From assembly GCA_937959285.1 (NCBI GenBank), contig CALGAR010000026.1:6753-70752 (forward strand): a stretch of DNA of 64,000 nt. The letters are read 5' to 3'. The first letter of the stretch is position 1, and every line of letters begins with the position of its first letter. Source of the DNA: an uncultured Bryobacterales bacterium (lineage in GTDB: Bacteria; Acidobacteriota; Terriglobia; Bryobacterales; Bryobacteraceae). A program made the position numbers and the translations under genes. This document shows, one piece after another, positions 27,115 to 36,800 of the stretch. Below the pieces are notes generated by a model, which ran no database searches, was not told the DNA's origin, and worked only from the letters and a program-made list of their open reading frames with translations.

Positions 27115-27788
27115 TATCCCCTTGTCTCCCTGACGGCGAGATGAGTGAGCCCGGTGGCTAACGCGAGCTGTGTAAGGCCTGCGACATTATTGACGCCAAG
27201 CTTCTTCATCATGGTCTTCCGGTAGCTGCGGACGGTCTGGAGGCCCAGGTCGAGCACAACGGCGATCTCCTTGCTGGTCTTCCCCTCGGCTACCAGACGC
27301 AGAACCTGGAGCTCTCGAGGCGAAAGCCCTTCAAGCGCCGACGGCGCGGGGCGCGAGGTCAGATCACCCCGCTGGATCCGATGCAGCAGCCGGTCCGAAA
27401 CCTGGGGGCTCAGGTACGATCCTCCCTTTGCGACTGTGCGCAAGGCGTCCAGCAGGTCGTTGTCAGAGGCTTTCTTGAGAACAAAAGCACGGGCTCCGGA
27501 GCGGATGGCGCTCACCACGGAATGTTCGTCATCATACATTGACAGAATGATAACCCGGGTTTCCGGTACATGGCGCAGGATTTCTATGGTCGCCTCGATG
27601 CCGTTCAGGCCCGGTAAGTTGATGTCCATCAAGACAATTTGAGGGCGGCATTGCTTGCATAACTGGACCGCATCCGCGCCGTTCTCCGCTTCCCCAACTA
27701 CGCGAAATTCCTCACTGTACTTGAGAATTGCCTTAATGCCATCGCGCATTATTTTGTGGTCGTCTACAAGGAGGATGTCGTACGCCAT
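27114..27788 (-). CDS. NarL/FixJ-type response regulator
   Basis: 224 residues from the ATG at 27788 (MAYDILLVDDHKIMRDG). The receiver has the phosphoacceptor Asp in VLMDINLPGLNGIEA and Lys in FVLKKAS. The C-terminal LuxR helix-turn-helix is LSPRELQVLRLVAEGKTSKEIA. It lies 4 bases after the kinase gene, so it is the likely partner of that kinase. Targets are unknown. Confidence 0.9.
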   Translation of the reverse strand: MAYDILLVDDHKIMRDGIKAILKYSEEFRVVGEAENGADAVQLCKQCRPQIVLMDINLPGLNGIEATIEILRHVPETRVIILSMYDDEHSVVSAIRSGARAFVLKKASDNDLLDALRTVAKGGSYLSPQVSDRLLHRIQRGDLTSRPAPSALEGLSPRELQVLRLVAEGKTSKEIAVVLDLGLQTVRSYRKTMMKKLGVNNVAGLTQLALATGLTHLAVRETRG

Positions 27789-27792
27789 CGTC

Positions 27793-28515
27793 TCACTCGG
27801 CAGTCGCTTTGAGCTGAAGCTTTCCCCGTCCCATTTCAACCCGCTTGCCGCGGCGGGTTCGCTGCGGGCATACAACTTGGACGCTGGTTCCGGTACCATT
27901 AGTACTTGAAATTTCCAATTGTAACCCACGTAAGGACGAGTAGTACTCCATCAGTGCGAGGCCGAGACCAAGACCTTGGGCCCGTGTTTCCGAAAGAGAA
28001 AATCCGACCCCATTATCAACAACTTCCAGCAAAATTCCGCCCGGTGCGCTGCGAACGGACACGTTGATGGACGTGCAGCGTGCGTGCATGATGGCGTTCT
28101 CCAAGGCCTGCTCCGCAATCTTGTACAGTGTCCCGGTCAATTCCGCAGGAATTTGCAGGTTTTCTTCGTATCGAACGCAGATTGTGCCGGGGAAGGACCT
28201 ACCGTGCCGGGTGACCAGCCGTTCCAGCGACGCTTGCAGGCCAATTCGTTCCGCGATGCCCGGGCTTAGGTCAAGACTCAGGTCACGGACGCGTGTGATC
28301 GCCTCTTCGAGGATGGCTTGAATCTCGGCAGTTCGCGACGCAATTTCCGGGACCCGGTTCTCAAAATCGAGACGTAGGACATCAAGCTGTAAGCCAACTG
28401 CGCTCAGTACCTGACCGACTTCATCGTGAAGCACGCGGGAGAGTTTCTCCCATTCCGCCTCTCTTGAATTCAGGACAGATACGAGGATTCGGGCGAGCGA
28501 TGAATTCGGCGCCAT
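27793..28515 (-). CDS. Soluble NarX/DegS-type histidine kinase without a sensor domain
   Basis: About 240 residues. Only some 30 residues precede the HisKA_3 dimerisation box KLSRVLHDEVGQVLSAVGLQLD. The HATPase domain follows with YKIAEQALENAIMHA, VDNGVGF and GLGLGLALMEYYSS. There is no membrane helix, PAS or GAF domain, so the input must come from a partner or from the dimerisation helices. The ATG at 28515 is preferred; a TTG at 28557 would add 14 residues. It heads a kinase-regulator-amidohydrolase run. Confidence 0.85.
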   Translation of the reverse strand: MAPNSSLARILVSVLNSREAEWEKLSRVLHDEVGQVLSAVGLQLDVLRLDFENRVPEIASRTAEIQAILEEAITRVRDLSLDLSPGIAERIGLQASLERLVTRHGRSFPGTICVRYEENLQIPAELTGTLYKIAEQALENAIMHARCTSINVSVRSAPGGILLEVVDNGVGFSLSETRAQGLGLGLALMEYYSSLRGLQLEISSTNGTGTSVQVVCPQRTRRGKRVEMGRGKLQLKATAE

Positions 28516-28662
28516 TGTGCGTAAGGTAATGCTGACGTATCCGGATTCCTTTCGCAAGGGGAAAACCGGACAATTAGACGTTAGGATCCCTTACGGCCGG
28601 GTCGCATCTCGGGTAGGAGCTGACGGCAGATCTTTGGACTCTACGTATTCCCGATCGTTGTA

Positions 28663-29394
28663 TTATCGATCGTTCGTAAGGTGGAGTCCCTTGTGGATCG
28701 CGTACAAGGCAAGCTCGAGGCGGTCGGAGACGCCGAGCTTGTCGAAGATATTGTGAAGGTGGTTCTTCACCGTTTGTTCGCTGATGAACATCTTCTCGGC
28801 CATTTCCTTGTTCTTGTAGCCCTGGGCTACAAGGGCGACGATCTCCCGCTCCCGCTGGCTCAGCGGAGAGCGCTCTCTCGTTTTGCCCTGAGGCTGGCCG
28901 ATTGCGGGCTCTGACGGAGACGCGAACTGACGCATGACGGCAGCCGTGGTATGGGAATCCAGCCAGATTTCTCCCGCGTGGACCTTCCGGATGCTCTTGA
29001 CGATCAGCTCCGGGGATGTCTGCTTCAATACAATTCCGGAGCAGCCAAGCTTCATCGCCTGCACGAATTCGTTCTTGTCCTCGGACGCTGTCAGGACGAT
29101 GATCTTTGCATGATGGTTTAGATGCTGCAAGCTCTGAAGAGCTGATAACCCGTCGAGGTTCGGCATCCTGAGGTCCAGCAGAATCACGTCCGGATCTGTC
29201 TCCTGAACCTTTTCCAGCACCTCGCGGCCGTCCGATGCTTCCCCGACTACAACCAAATCCTCTTCAAGGGCAAGGAGCTTTTTTAACCCATCCCTTACGA
29301 TCGGATGGTCGTCGGCGATGAGGACACGAATGGAAGCTGACTGTGCCTGTTCTGGAAGCGGCTCGTCCTGGAGTCCGGAGTGACCGTTAGCCAT
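28663..29394 (-). CDS. NarL/FixJ-type response regulator (second)
   Basis: 243 residues from the ATG at 29394, which has AAGGGA 7 bases upstream. The receiver has Asp in VILLDLRMPNLDGL and Lys in VLKQTSPE. The LuxR-type DNA-binding domain is LSQREREIVALVAQGYKNKEMAEKMF. It is upstream of the sensorless kinase in the same direction (about 147 bases between), so one kinase may serve two regulators. Its leader region carries two interleaved inverted repeats. Confidence 0.9.
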   Translation of the reverse strand: MANGHSGLQDEPLPEQAQSASIRVLIADDHPIVRDGLKKLLALEEDLVVVGEASDGREVLEKVQETDPDVILLDLRMPNLDGLSALQSLQHLNHHAKIIVLTASEDKNEFVQAMKLGCSGIVLKQTSPELIVKSIRKVHAGEIWLDSHTTAAVMRQFASPSEPAIGQPQGKTRERSPLSQREREIVALVAQGYKNKEMAEKMFISEQTVKNHLHNIFDKLGVSDRLELALYAIHKGLHLTNDR

Positions 29395-29432
29395 GATTGT
29401 TCCCTTCACGCATCGATTCTAGAACCGGATTA

Positions 29433-29477
29433 GTACTACGTCAATTCAGGTAATTTAGTAGTACCCGATGAATTGAC
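29433..29477. promoter_or_regulatory. Two interleaved inverted repeats upstream of a response regulator gene
   Basis: GTACTAC (29433-29439) pairs with GTAGTAC (29458-29464), and GTCAATTCA (29440-29448) with TGAATTGAC (29469-29477). The order is A, B, A', B'. The block lies 39-83 bases upstream of the start at 29394. It could be paired operator sites or, if transcribed, a pseudoknot-type leader. Confidence 0.4.
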
Positions 29478-29543
29478 CTTAACAGAATCCCTCGGTCCCT
29501 GTCTTTGGTGGTAGGTGTCCTTGCTATAGGGATAGTACGGCAG

Positions 29544-31307
29544 CTACGGCTGACTCAGAGAAGCTTGATTCTCGCGCCCCTTTCCAGCATCATTCTGAGT
29601 CCAAGTTTCCGCGATCCCGTAGGCCCTATGTACATCCTGCAGGGTCAGAACTCCAACCAGACGGCTAGGGTCGGCGCGGCTCACCACCGGAAGCACCGGA
29701 AAGGGACCGAAGCACTGGAGCGCCGCATCGAGCGACATGTCCGGATAGAGGCGGGGCATCGTCTGTGTTTGCGTCGCCTCTCCGACGGTCCGTCCGCTGG
29801 CGGCCGGGTCTACGGCCGCTTCCTCCAGCTGGCACAAAGGCAGCCAGCCCCAGCGTCCTGATTCTTCCGCCACGAGGAGTCCGCCCTCCGGCGTCTGCTT
29901 CCCTAGCTCCACTGCTGCCGCAATGGGCGAAGCCGGGGTGGCCGGGGAATGCCATGGCGGCTGCATGGCGTCCTCGACGCAAATTGTGCGCCTCTCTCGC
30001 TCGTGTTCGAGCGTCGGCAGCTCCAGCCCCTCGTGATGGGCGATCATGGCGAAGAAGGGCACCGGCTCGAGGCTTCGCGACATCAGGTAGGAGATGATGT
30101 TTGCGACCATCACCGGCACGATAATGACGTAGCTCGCGCTCACCTCAAAGACCATGAACACGGAGGTCATCGGAGCGCGGAAGACGCCGGCGAAGAACGT
30201 GCCGATTCCTACAAGGACGTAAGCGCTCGGCGCGCTGAGCGGTACCGGCCAGAACTGCTGAGCAAGGGCGCCAATGCCTCCGCCGATCATCGCTCCCGTA
30301 AATACCGTCGGCGCAAACATTCCTCCGGGAGTTCCCGCGCTGAAACAGAGCAGAGTCGCCACGACCTTAGCCAGCGCCAGGATCAGCAGCGTGTTCCAGG
30401 GATAGCGATTGTGCATTGCGCTGTCGACGGCTTCGTAACCCGCGCCCATTACCTGCGGCAGCCAAAGTCCAACGAATCCGACCGCGAGTCCGGCAATCAG
30501 CGGCGCTCCAAAGCGGGTCTTCGGTTCATGCTTGTCCACCCACGCCCGGAGCCGGCCCGCCCCGCGGACGAACAGGACGGCAAGTAGTCCCGCGATCATC
30601 CCGATGCCGGCGTAGACGAACAGCTCTGACGGGTGCGTCAGGGTGAACTCCGGCACATGGAACAGGGGTTGATCGCCCAGGAACCACCGGGTAACAACCA
30701 CGGCTGAGACTGTGGAGAGCACGATCGACCCGAGGACTCTCGCGTTCCACGATCCGACGACCTCCTCCATGACGAACAGAACCGCCGTGATTGGGGTGTT
30801 GAACGCCGCTGCAATGCCCGCGGCCGCGCCGACGGGTGCGATGCGCCGCATGCTGTCACGGGTAAGCCGGAAAACGCGGCCGAACAGTGATGCTGTTCCG
30901 GCTCCCATCTGCAAAGCTGGGTCCTCCGGACCAAGCGAGTTGCCCGCTCCAATCGACAGCGCGCAAGCAAGAAACTTGCCCGGCACCGTGCTCGACGGGA
31001 CATAGCCATTCGAAATATAGAGAGCCGATTTTGTATGATTGACGCCGCTTCCGCGCGCTGCCCGGAATACGTACTGGATAAGCGCTACCGAGGCGAGGCC
31101 TCCGAGCGCTGGGGACAGCAGCGTCTGCGCGGTGTTGGTTCCGGCCGCGGTGCCGAGCACATGCCAATGAATGAAATCAATGGCGATGTGAAAGCAGACG
31201 ATCAGCAAGCCGCTGCTGATGCCAATCAGGATCGACAGCACCAGGAACCGGTGATCCTCGCTCATCGTAAACTGGTTGAGCCTGGCCCTAAAAACGTTCA
31301 AGTTCAC
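29544..31307 (-). CDS. CLC-family chloride channel/antiporter with C-terminal CBS pair
   Basis: 587 residues. The N-terminal part is a CLC membrane domain of about 10-12 helices: filter motifs ARGSGVNHTK, GNSLGPEDPALQMGAG (the gating Glu is kept) and GGMFAPTVFTGAMIGG. Two CBS domains follow (about 450-575: VEDAMQPPW, VLPVVSRADPSRLVGVLTLQDV). It probably moves chloride, alone or against protons. The GTG start overlaps the TPR gene stop (GTGA). Confidence 0.9.
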   Translation of the reverse strand: MNLNVFRARLNQFTMSEDHRFLVLSILIGISSGLLIVCFHIAIDFIHWHVLGTAAGTNTAQTLLSPALGGLASVALIQYVFRAARGSGVNHTKSALYISNGYVPSSTVPGKFLACALSIGAGNSLGPEDPALQMGAGTASLFGRVFRLTRDSMRRIAPVGAAAGIAAAFNTPITAVLFVMEEVVGSWNARVLGSIVLSTVSAVVVTRWFLGDQPLFHVPEFTLTHPSELFVYAGIGMIAGLLAVLFVRGAGRLRAWVDKHEPKTRFGAPLIAGLAVGFVGLWLPQVMGAGYEAVDSAMHNRYPWNTLLILALAKVVATLLCFSAGTPGGMFAPTVFTGAMIGGGIGALAQQFWPVPLSAPSAYVLVGIGTFFAGVFRAPMTSVFMVFEVSASYVIIVPVMVANIISYLMSRSLEPVPFFAMIAHHEGLELPTLEHERERRTICVEDAMQPPWHSPATPASPIAAAVELGKQTPEGGLLVAEESGRWGWLPLCQLEEAAVDPAASGRTVGEATQTQTMPRLYPDMSLDAALQCFGPFPVLPVVSRADPSRLVGVLTLQDVHRAYGIAETWTQNDAGKGRENQASLSQP

Positions 31308-32431
31308 TGAGTAAGCCTCTCTGCAAGGATCGACAGCGCTCTATCTGTTACGGGCTGTTGCGGACAGGTTTCGTTGCGAGCCGTCCACACCTTATCAAGC
31401 GCAAAAAGATTTAGCTCCACGGCCTCCGAATCCAGACGCGTTACCCGCGCCTTCAGCCTTGCTTGCCCGGCCGCCAGAGCCTGGGCAGCAGAGGAAGGAG
31501 GTTGCGGCATCGATTCGACGCATTCGCGCAACAGGTCGGTTGCACGCTCCAGGAGGACCGTGCTGCGGCGGTATTGCTCCCTCGTGCTCAACCGTCGAAT
31601 TGTGGGATCGAGGGAGAGAATCTCGGCAATGAGGTTGCTCCGCTCCTGATACTCCAAATTTTGGGGGTCGACGGTCCGCGCCCGGCTGTAGGCGTTGAGA
31701 GCCTCGTGGTATTGCGCCCGATCAAAATAAGCTTCTCCGAGACCTGCATAGGTATCGGCCGTCACATCCTTGGTCCTGGTCAGTTCCCGGTAGAGCGGGA
31801 TCGCTCGCTCAGGCATGCCGTATCGCAGAAACCGGTCGGCCATCTGCCGCTTCATGTATGGGGTTTCCGGAACCTCGCTTTCCAACGCAATCAGCTCCGA
31901 CAGCGCCTGTTTGATGGCGCCGTTCTCAGCGAGGAAGTCGGCCAGTTCCAGCCTGACCTGGTGGCGCTTGTTCACCGGATCGTCCGGCCAGTAGCCGAAG
32001 ATCGCCCGGTGATAATAGGTCATGGAGGATTCAATGTCGTTCTGCTCGGCGCTGATCCGAGCCATCATCAGGTTTGCCTGCCCGTTCGTGGGATCGGCTC
32101 GAAGCGTCTCAGAGAGATATGTGGCCGCCTCCTTTGTTTGGCCGAGCTGCACAAGCGTGCGTGCGAGAGCGAGGACGTAGGCTGTGTTGTCCCGCGACAG
32201 GGACAAGGCTGCCCTGTAATGCTCAAGGGACTGGCTATAGCGCCTCTCCGCCGAGAGCCTTTCGGCTTCCTGAAACTCCTGACGCGCGAGGGCAGCCCGC
32301 TGAACGCGGTAGGCGCGCGTCAAAAAGCCCGTCATTACAAAGAGAGCAGCGATGCTGACAAAGGTGAGTAAAGTAGCCCAAGCGCCGCCCCACCGGCGAA
32401 CCAGCTCCGGTAAGCGGGGAATCCAATCCAC
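31304..32431 (-). CDS. Membrane-anchored TPR protein
   Basis: 375 residues. One N-terminal membrane helix (WATLLTFVSIAALFVMTGFL, about 17-36) and then several tetratricopeptide repeats, for example AERRYSQSLEHYRAALSLS, KEAATYLSETLRADPTNGQA and ADTYAGLGEAYFDRAQYHEA. It is likely a periplasm-facing or cytoplasmic scaffold; no enzyme motif is seen. The start is a GTG. Coupled to the CLC gene by a 4-base overlap, so it may modulate or localise that channel (inference). Confidence 0.78.
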   Translation of the reverse strand: MDWIPRLPELVRRWGGAWATLLTFVSIAALFVMTGFLTRAYRVQRAALARQEFQEAERLSAERRYSQSLEHYRAALSLSRDNTAYVLALARTLVQLGQTKEAATYLSETLRADPTNGQANLMMARISAEQNDIESSMTYYHRAIFGYWPDDPVNKRHQVRLELADFLAENGAIKQALSELIALESEVPETPYMKRQMADRFLRYGMPERAIPLYRELTRTKDVTADTYAGLGEAYFDRAQYHEALNAYSRARTVDPQNLEYQERSNLIAEILSLDPTIRRLSTREQYRRSTVLLERATDLLRECVESMPQPPSSAAQALAAGQARLKARVTRLDSEAVELNLFALDKVWTARNETCPQQPVTDRALSILAERLTQ

Positions 32432-32463
32432 ACTATCCAGGATAACGCTACATTAACCGATAT

Positions 32464-33438
32464 TCACGCTCCGAGAAGCCGTGCGGCAGGTTTAGCAAAA
32501 TACGTCAGGATAATCGAAGCGCCGGCCCGGCGGATTGACGTGAGCGACTCCATCATGGCCCGTTCGAGGTCGAGCCATCCGTTCCGCGCCGCGGCGTGAA
32601 TCATGCTGAACTCACCGCTCACCTGATAGGCTGCGATTGGCGTGTCGAAACGCTCCCGCGCGGCCCGAATCACATCCAGGTAGGGCATCGCAGGCTTGAT
32701 CATAATCATGTCTGCCCCTTCCTCGATGTCGAGTTCAATTTCGCGCATCGCCTCGAGCACGTTTGCAGGATCCATCTGGTAGCTTCGGCGATCCCCAAAT
32801 TGGGGCGCCGACTCGGCAGCCTCTCGAAACGGTCCATAGAACACGCTCGCGTACTTTGCCGCGTAGGAGAGAATCGGAACTTTCGAAAATCCGTTTTCGT
32901 CCAGCCGCCGGCGGATCGCCGCGACGCGGCCATCCATCATGTCGGAAGGAGCCACAATATCGGCGCCGGCCTGAGCGTGCGTCAGCGCCGCCTGAGCCAG
33001 CCATTCGAGCGTCGTGTCGTTGTCCACATCCCCGTTCACGATCTTCCCGCAGTGGCCGTGGCTTGTGTACTCGCAGTTGCACACATCCGTGATCACGACC
33101 AGATCCGGCGCCTCCGCCTTGATCGCCCGGATCGCCCGCTGCACAATTCCGTTCGGATCGTAGTTTTCGGACGCCTCCTCATCCTTCCTGCTGGGAATGC
33201 CGAAGAGGATCACTCCGCCGATCCCCAGTTGGCGCACCTCGGCGCACTCGGCGACGATCTGGTCAATCGACATCTGGTATTGCCCCGGCATCGACTTGAT
33301 CTCGCGCCGCACGCCCGAGCCCGGGCACACGAACAGCGGGAGGACGAAGCTGGATGGCGTCAACTGAGTCTCGCGCACCAGACGGCGGATCGGTTCCGAA
33401 GAGCGCAAGCGCCGGGGGCGGTGAATGGGAAAGGGCAT
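32464..33438 (-). CDS. hemB: Delta-aminolevulinic acid dehydratase (porphobilinogen synthase)
   Basis: Condenses two 5-aminolevulinates to porphobilinogen in heme synthesis. 324 residues from the ATG at 33438 ([12 protein letters not shown]). The zinc site is [17 protein letters not shown] with all three Cys, so a Zn-dependent enzyme. The two active-site Lys are in [18 protein letters not shown] and [14 protein letters not shown]. There are no other heme genes around it. Confidence 0.95.
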   Translation of the reverse strand: MPFPIHRPRRLRSSEPIRRLVRETQLTPSSFVLPLFVCPGSGVRREIKSMPGQYQMSIDQIVAECAEVRQLGIGGVILFGIPSRKDEEASENYDPNGIVQRAIRAIKAEAPDLVVITDVCNCEYTSHGHCGKIVNGDVDNDTTLEWLAQAALTHAQAGADIVAPSDMMDGRVAAIRRRLDENGFSKVPILSYAAKYASVFYGPFREAAESAPQFGDRRSYQMDPANVLEAMREIELDIEEGADMIMIKPAMPYLDVIRAARERFDTPIAAYQVSGEFSMIHAAARNGWLDLERAMMESLTSIRRAGASIILTYFAKPAARLLGA

Positions 33439-33508
33439 ACATCCGGATTGTAACAATCCGCAAGGAATGGCAGCCCCGTGCTATCCTACCGTCGGCTCTT
33501 TACGAACT

Positions 33509-33796
33509 ATGTCTGAATCAAAGGCTACGGTCTCCCGGCGGTACTTCGTCTGGGGCAGGGTACAGGGAGTGGGATACCGGAACTTCGTTCAGCGGACCGC
33601 CTCCGCGCTGGGCTTGAAAGGGTACACGCGCAACCTGGACGACGGCAGGGTCGAGGTCTATGCTACCGGGACGATCGATCAGCTGTCGGCCCTCACCGGC
33701 TACCTCCACAAGGGGCCGCTATTGGCGGACGTCCGAGGGGTAGAGGAAGTGGAGACTGCGCCAGAGGCGTGCGACGGCTTTCGCATCCGGTACTAA
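33509..33796 (+). CDS. acyP: Acylphosphatase
   Basis: 95 residues from MSESKATVSRRYFVWG. The signature GRVQGVGYRNFVQ holds the phosphate-binding loop and catalytic Arg, and YTRNLDDGRVEV the catalytic Asn. It hydrolyses acyl-phosphates such as acetyl or 1,3-bisphosphoglycerate phosphate groups. The start sits 70 bases from the divergent hemB start. A strong terminator follows. Confidence 0.93.
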   Translation: MSESKATVSRRYFVWGRVQGVGYRNFVQRTASALGLKGYTRNLDDGRVEVYATGTIDQLSALTGYLHKGPLLADVRGVEEVETAPEACDGFRIRY

Positions 33797-33798
33797 GA

Positions 33799-33830
33799 AA
33801 GCGGCTGCCCGCTGTGAGCAGCCGCTTTTC
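33799..33830. terminator. Rho-independent terminator between acyP and the convergent receptor gene
   Basis: AAGCGGCTGC, a 9-base loop, GCAGCCGCTT and TTC: a perfect 10-pair stem with a short T-run on the plus strand (TTTTC). Complementary As on the left (AAGAAA) would also give a T-run on the minus strand, so it can serve both convergent genes. Confidence 0.85.
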
Positions 33831-33852
33831 GTTCGATGAATCCCCGCTGCGG

Positions 33853-36800
33853 CTAGTAGACCAGACGCAGACCGAGCTGTATGCTGCGCGGTGAACGGGC
33901 AGCGCTGACGATGCCAAAGTTCTGGGCGCCGAGAACACGGCCCGGAATCAGGAAGTTGGGGTGATTCGGCAGATTGAGAAATTCGGCGCGGAATTGAATG
34001 CGCCGGTCTTCGCCGGGCAGCCGGAAATCGCGAAGCAGGGAAAGGTCGAGATTGACGATTCCATCGGCCCTCAGCAAATTTACTCCCTGATTGCCGAACT
34101 GAGCGGGCGCGGGCTGCCGGAAGGCGTCCGTATCAAACCACCGCGAGAGCGTGCGTTCTGAATTCGGAAGATTCGGGTTGCGCAGGACGTCGGCACGAAG
34201 TGCTCCGGCCGCTGAGAACACGGTGTTGGCCTGAGTGGTGACGGTGAACGGCGCTCCCGATTGTAGGGTCAGGATCGATCCGACGCTCCAGTTGCCCGCA
34301 ATGTGCCTCACCCACGAATCGGAGAGGAACTTCTTCCCGTTTCCGAACGGCAGTTCATAGACGGAGCTCAGCGTCAGCCGGTGCCGTATGTCGTTCTCGC
34401 TGGGACCGTAGTCGGCCCTGCGATTGTAGTAGTTCGAGTAAGTGCCTCCTTCGGCTCCGATCACAGTGCCGCCTTCATTCGTATTGTTCAGGAACTTGGA
34501 CCACGTGTACGTAGTCAGGAAATTGAAGCCGGAGGAAAACCGCTTTTCCGCCTTCAGCGCCATGGCGTGGTAATTCGATACGCCAAGCGTCGGAAAGATG
34601 AGCGATACGTTGCTGAACTGCGGGAATGGACGGTCCTTCTGTGTCGAAGTTGGCGAGAGGATCTCCGGCCGTACCTGGTTGATGGACAGGCTGGAGCTGG
34701 AGAGCTTGCGCGAGAGGTTTGCCAGATAGGCTGCCTCAACCAGTATGTTGCCCGGCAGTTCGCGTTGAATCGTAAAGTTGTACTGCATGGAGTAGCCGGT
34801 GCGCCGGTTTTCTTCGTAAAAGGTGACCGCCTGCGTCGGATTCGTACCTACTGGTACCGCTCCGAACGAATCGTCCAGAACCGGCTTGTCAAAATTGAGG
34901 CCCGGGACGCCGTCGCGCAGCACAAACGGGGCGGTGATGCCGTTATCGGGAGAGTTAATGTTTGCCGAGAGCTCAAAGCCAAGCGAGGCCGAGCTCGGCG
35001 CGCCTCCATCGAACGGATGGGCGAAGAATACACCGAATCCGCTCCGAATGACAGTTTTCGTCGACCCGAAGGGTTTCCAGGCGAGACCAAAGCGAGGTCC
35101 AAAGTTATTCCAATCCGTGTTGTAGGGGGTGGTCCGGAAGCCGTCCACGCCCATAAACCGGACGACGCCGGGCGTACCCGAAACAGGGTTGATCCGAGTC
35201 ATGTCAAACCCATTCATCCGCTTGTTCTTGTCATAGATCGGCGTGTCCGTTTCCCAGCGAAGTCCGAGGTTCAACGTTAAGTCCCGGTGCACTGCCCAGT
35301 CGTCCTGGACAAAGCCTGCGAGATACCAGCTCCTTCGATCCAGCACTTCGGTCTGCCGGGCGCTGAAGGTAAGCGGCGTGCCGAGCAGGAGCGACGCCAG
35401 ACTGTACCCCGTGCCCGATTGTCCCGGCTGGCCCGTCGAAAGCGGGTTGAAGCCGAAAGCTCCTGATGCCGTCGGCAGATTCACTTCGTAGTTGAAGGAG
35501 GGGCGGATCTCCGCGCCGAACTTCATCGTGTGTTTCCCGCGAACCCAAGAGAGGTTGTTGATGATCTGATACTGCTGAATCGGGAACTGACGCCGCTCCT
35601 GTGCATTAGTCCCCAATGTCTGAAAGCCGGCGACCGTGAATTGCGGGAACGCGTGGTCCGGAATGCCAGTGAGACCGAGCCGGCTGGGCCAGTTGCCGCC
35701 CAGGCCGTACGACCGCTGATGATTGATGCGATTGCCGTAGGTGAATCGCAGCTCGTTCACGATGGTAGGCGATATAATCCGGGTCCACGTCGAGTAAACG
35801 AAGTTCTGATGCCGCAGTGCCTGCTGACGCGGATCCGCAGCGATGTCCGTCAATACGGTGGTGAAGTCGCGATTGTCGCTGTTGTACAGATAACGGCCGC
35901 TCAAGCGGTCTTTTGACGAAAGGTTATGGTCTACTTTCGCGAGGAGTGCATTGCGCGTGAGGATGCTTGAGTAATTGGTGCGATAGTTATTCGCCCCGCT
36001 CAGGTTGGAGGGGGGCGTATTGGGCATTGGCCAGAACTCGAGCAGCTTCAGCGCAACCGGATCAAGCCGGGAGGCGGGGATGATGTTGCCAGGGAACTGG
36101 TCGCGTACGACCCGGCCGTTCACAACGCGGCCAGTCGCCGGATCGAAAATCGGCACGACGGCGCCGGCCGCGGTATATGTCGTCGAGAAATTTCCTGCCC
36201 GCTGGTCTGCTGTCGGAACAGTGAACGTGTCCGTGGCGCCCTCCCGCCGGCGCGAGCCTTCATAGGCAAAGTAGAAGAACGTCTTATCGCGGCCGTCGTA
36301 TACCTTGGGAATGTAGACGGGACCGCCGATCGTAGCTCCGAAAACGTTATAACGCAGAGGAGCGCGGACCTTTTCGCCATTTACCCAGGGCGCAAAAAAG
36401 TTAGCTGCGTCCAGTTTCTCATTGCGTAAGTATTCGTAAGCCGCGCCTCGAATTCGATTGGTGCCTGATTTCGTTGTGGCGACAATGACGCCGCCAGCGG
36501 AGCCGCCGTACTCTGCGGCATAGCTGTTCGCCAGCACCTTTACCTCAGCTACGGTTTCAACGGGAGGATCTGTATCCACCTGGCCGATGCCTAGCCGCAT
36601 GTTCTGCACTGTGCCGCCATCCATGTAAAAGTTCTGGCTCTGCGTGCGGCCGCCCGCCAGGGAGAAGTTGGGTTTCTCGCCGTTGTCGTAGTTGACGAAC
36701 ACGGCTGCGCCCGTAATGTTGATGATGTTCATCGTGCGGCGGTCGCCGAGCGGCATATTCTCCACGGTCTTCGCTTCAACGAGCTGGCTGGCATCGGATG

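Noticed and set aside
29949..30587. 212-residue frame opposite the CLC gene
   Set aside because: Antisense to conserved channel motifs; His/Arg/Glu-rich shadow.
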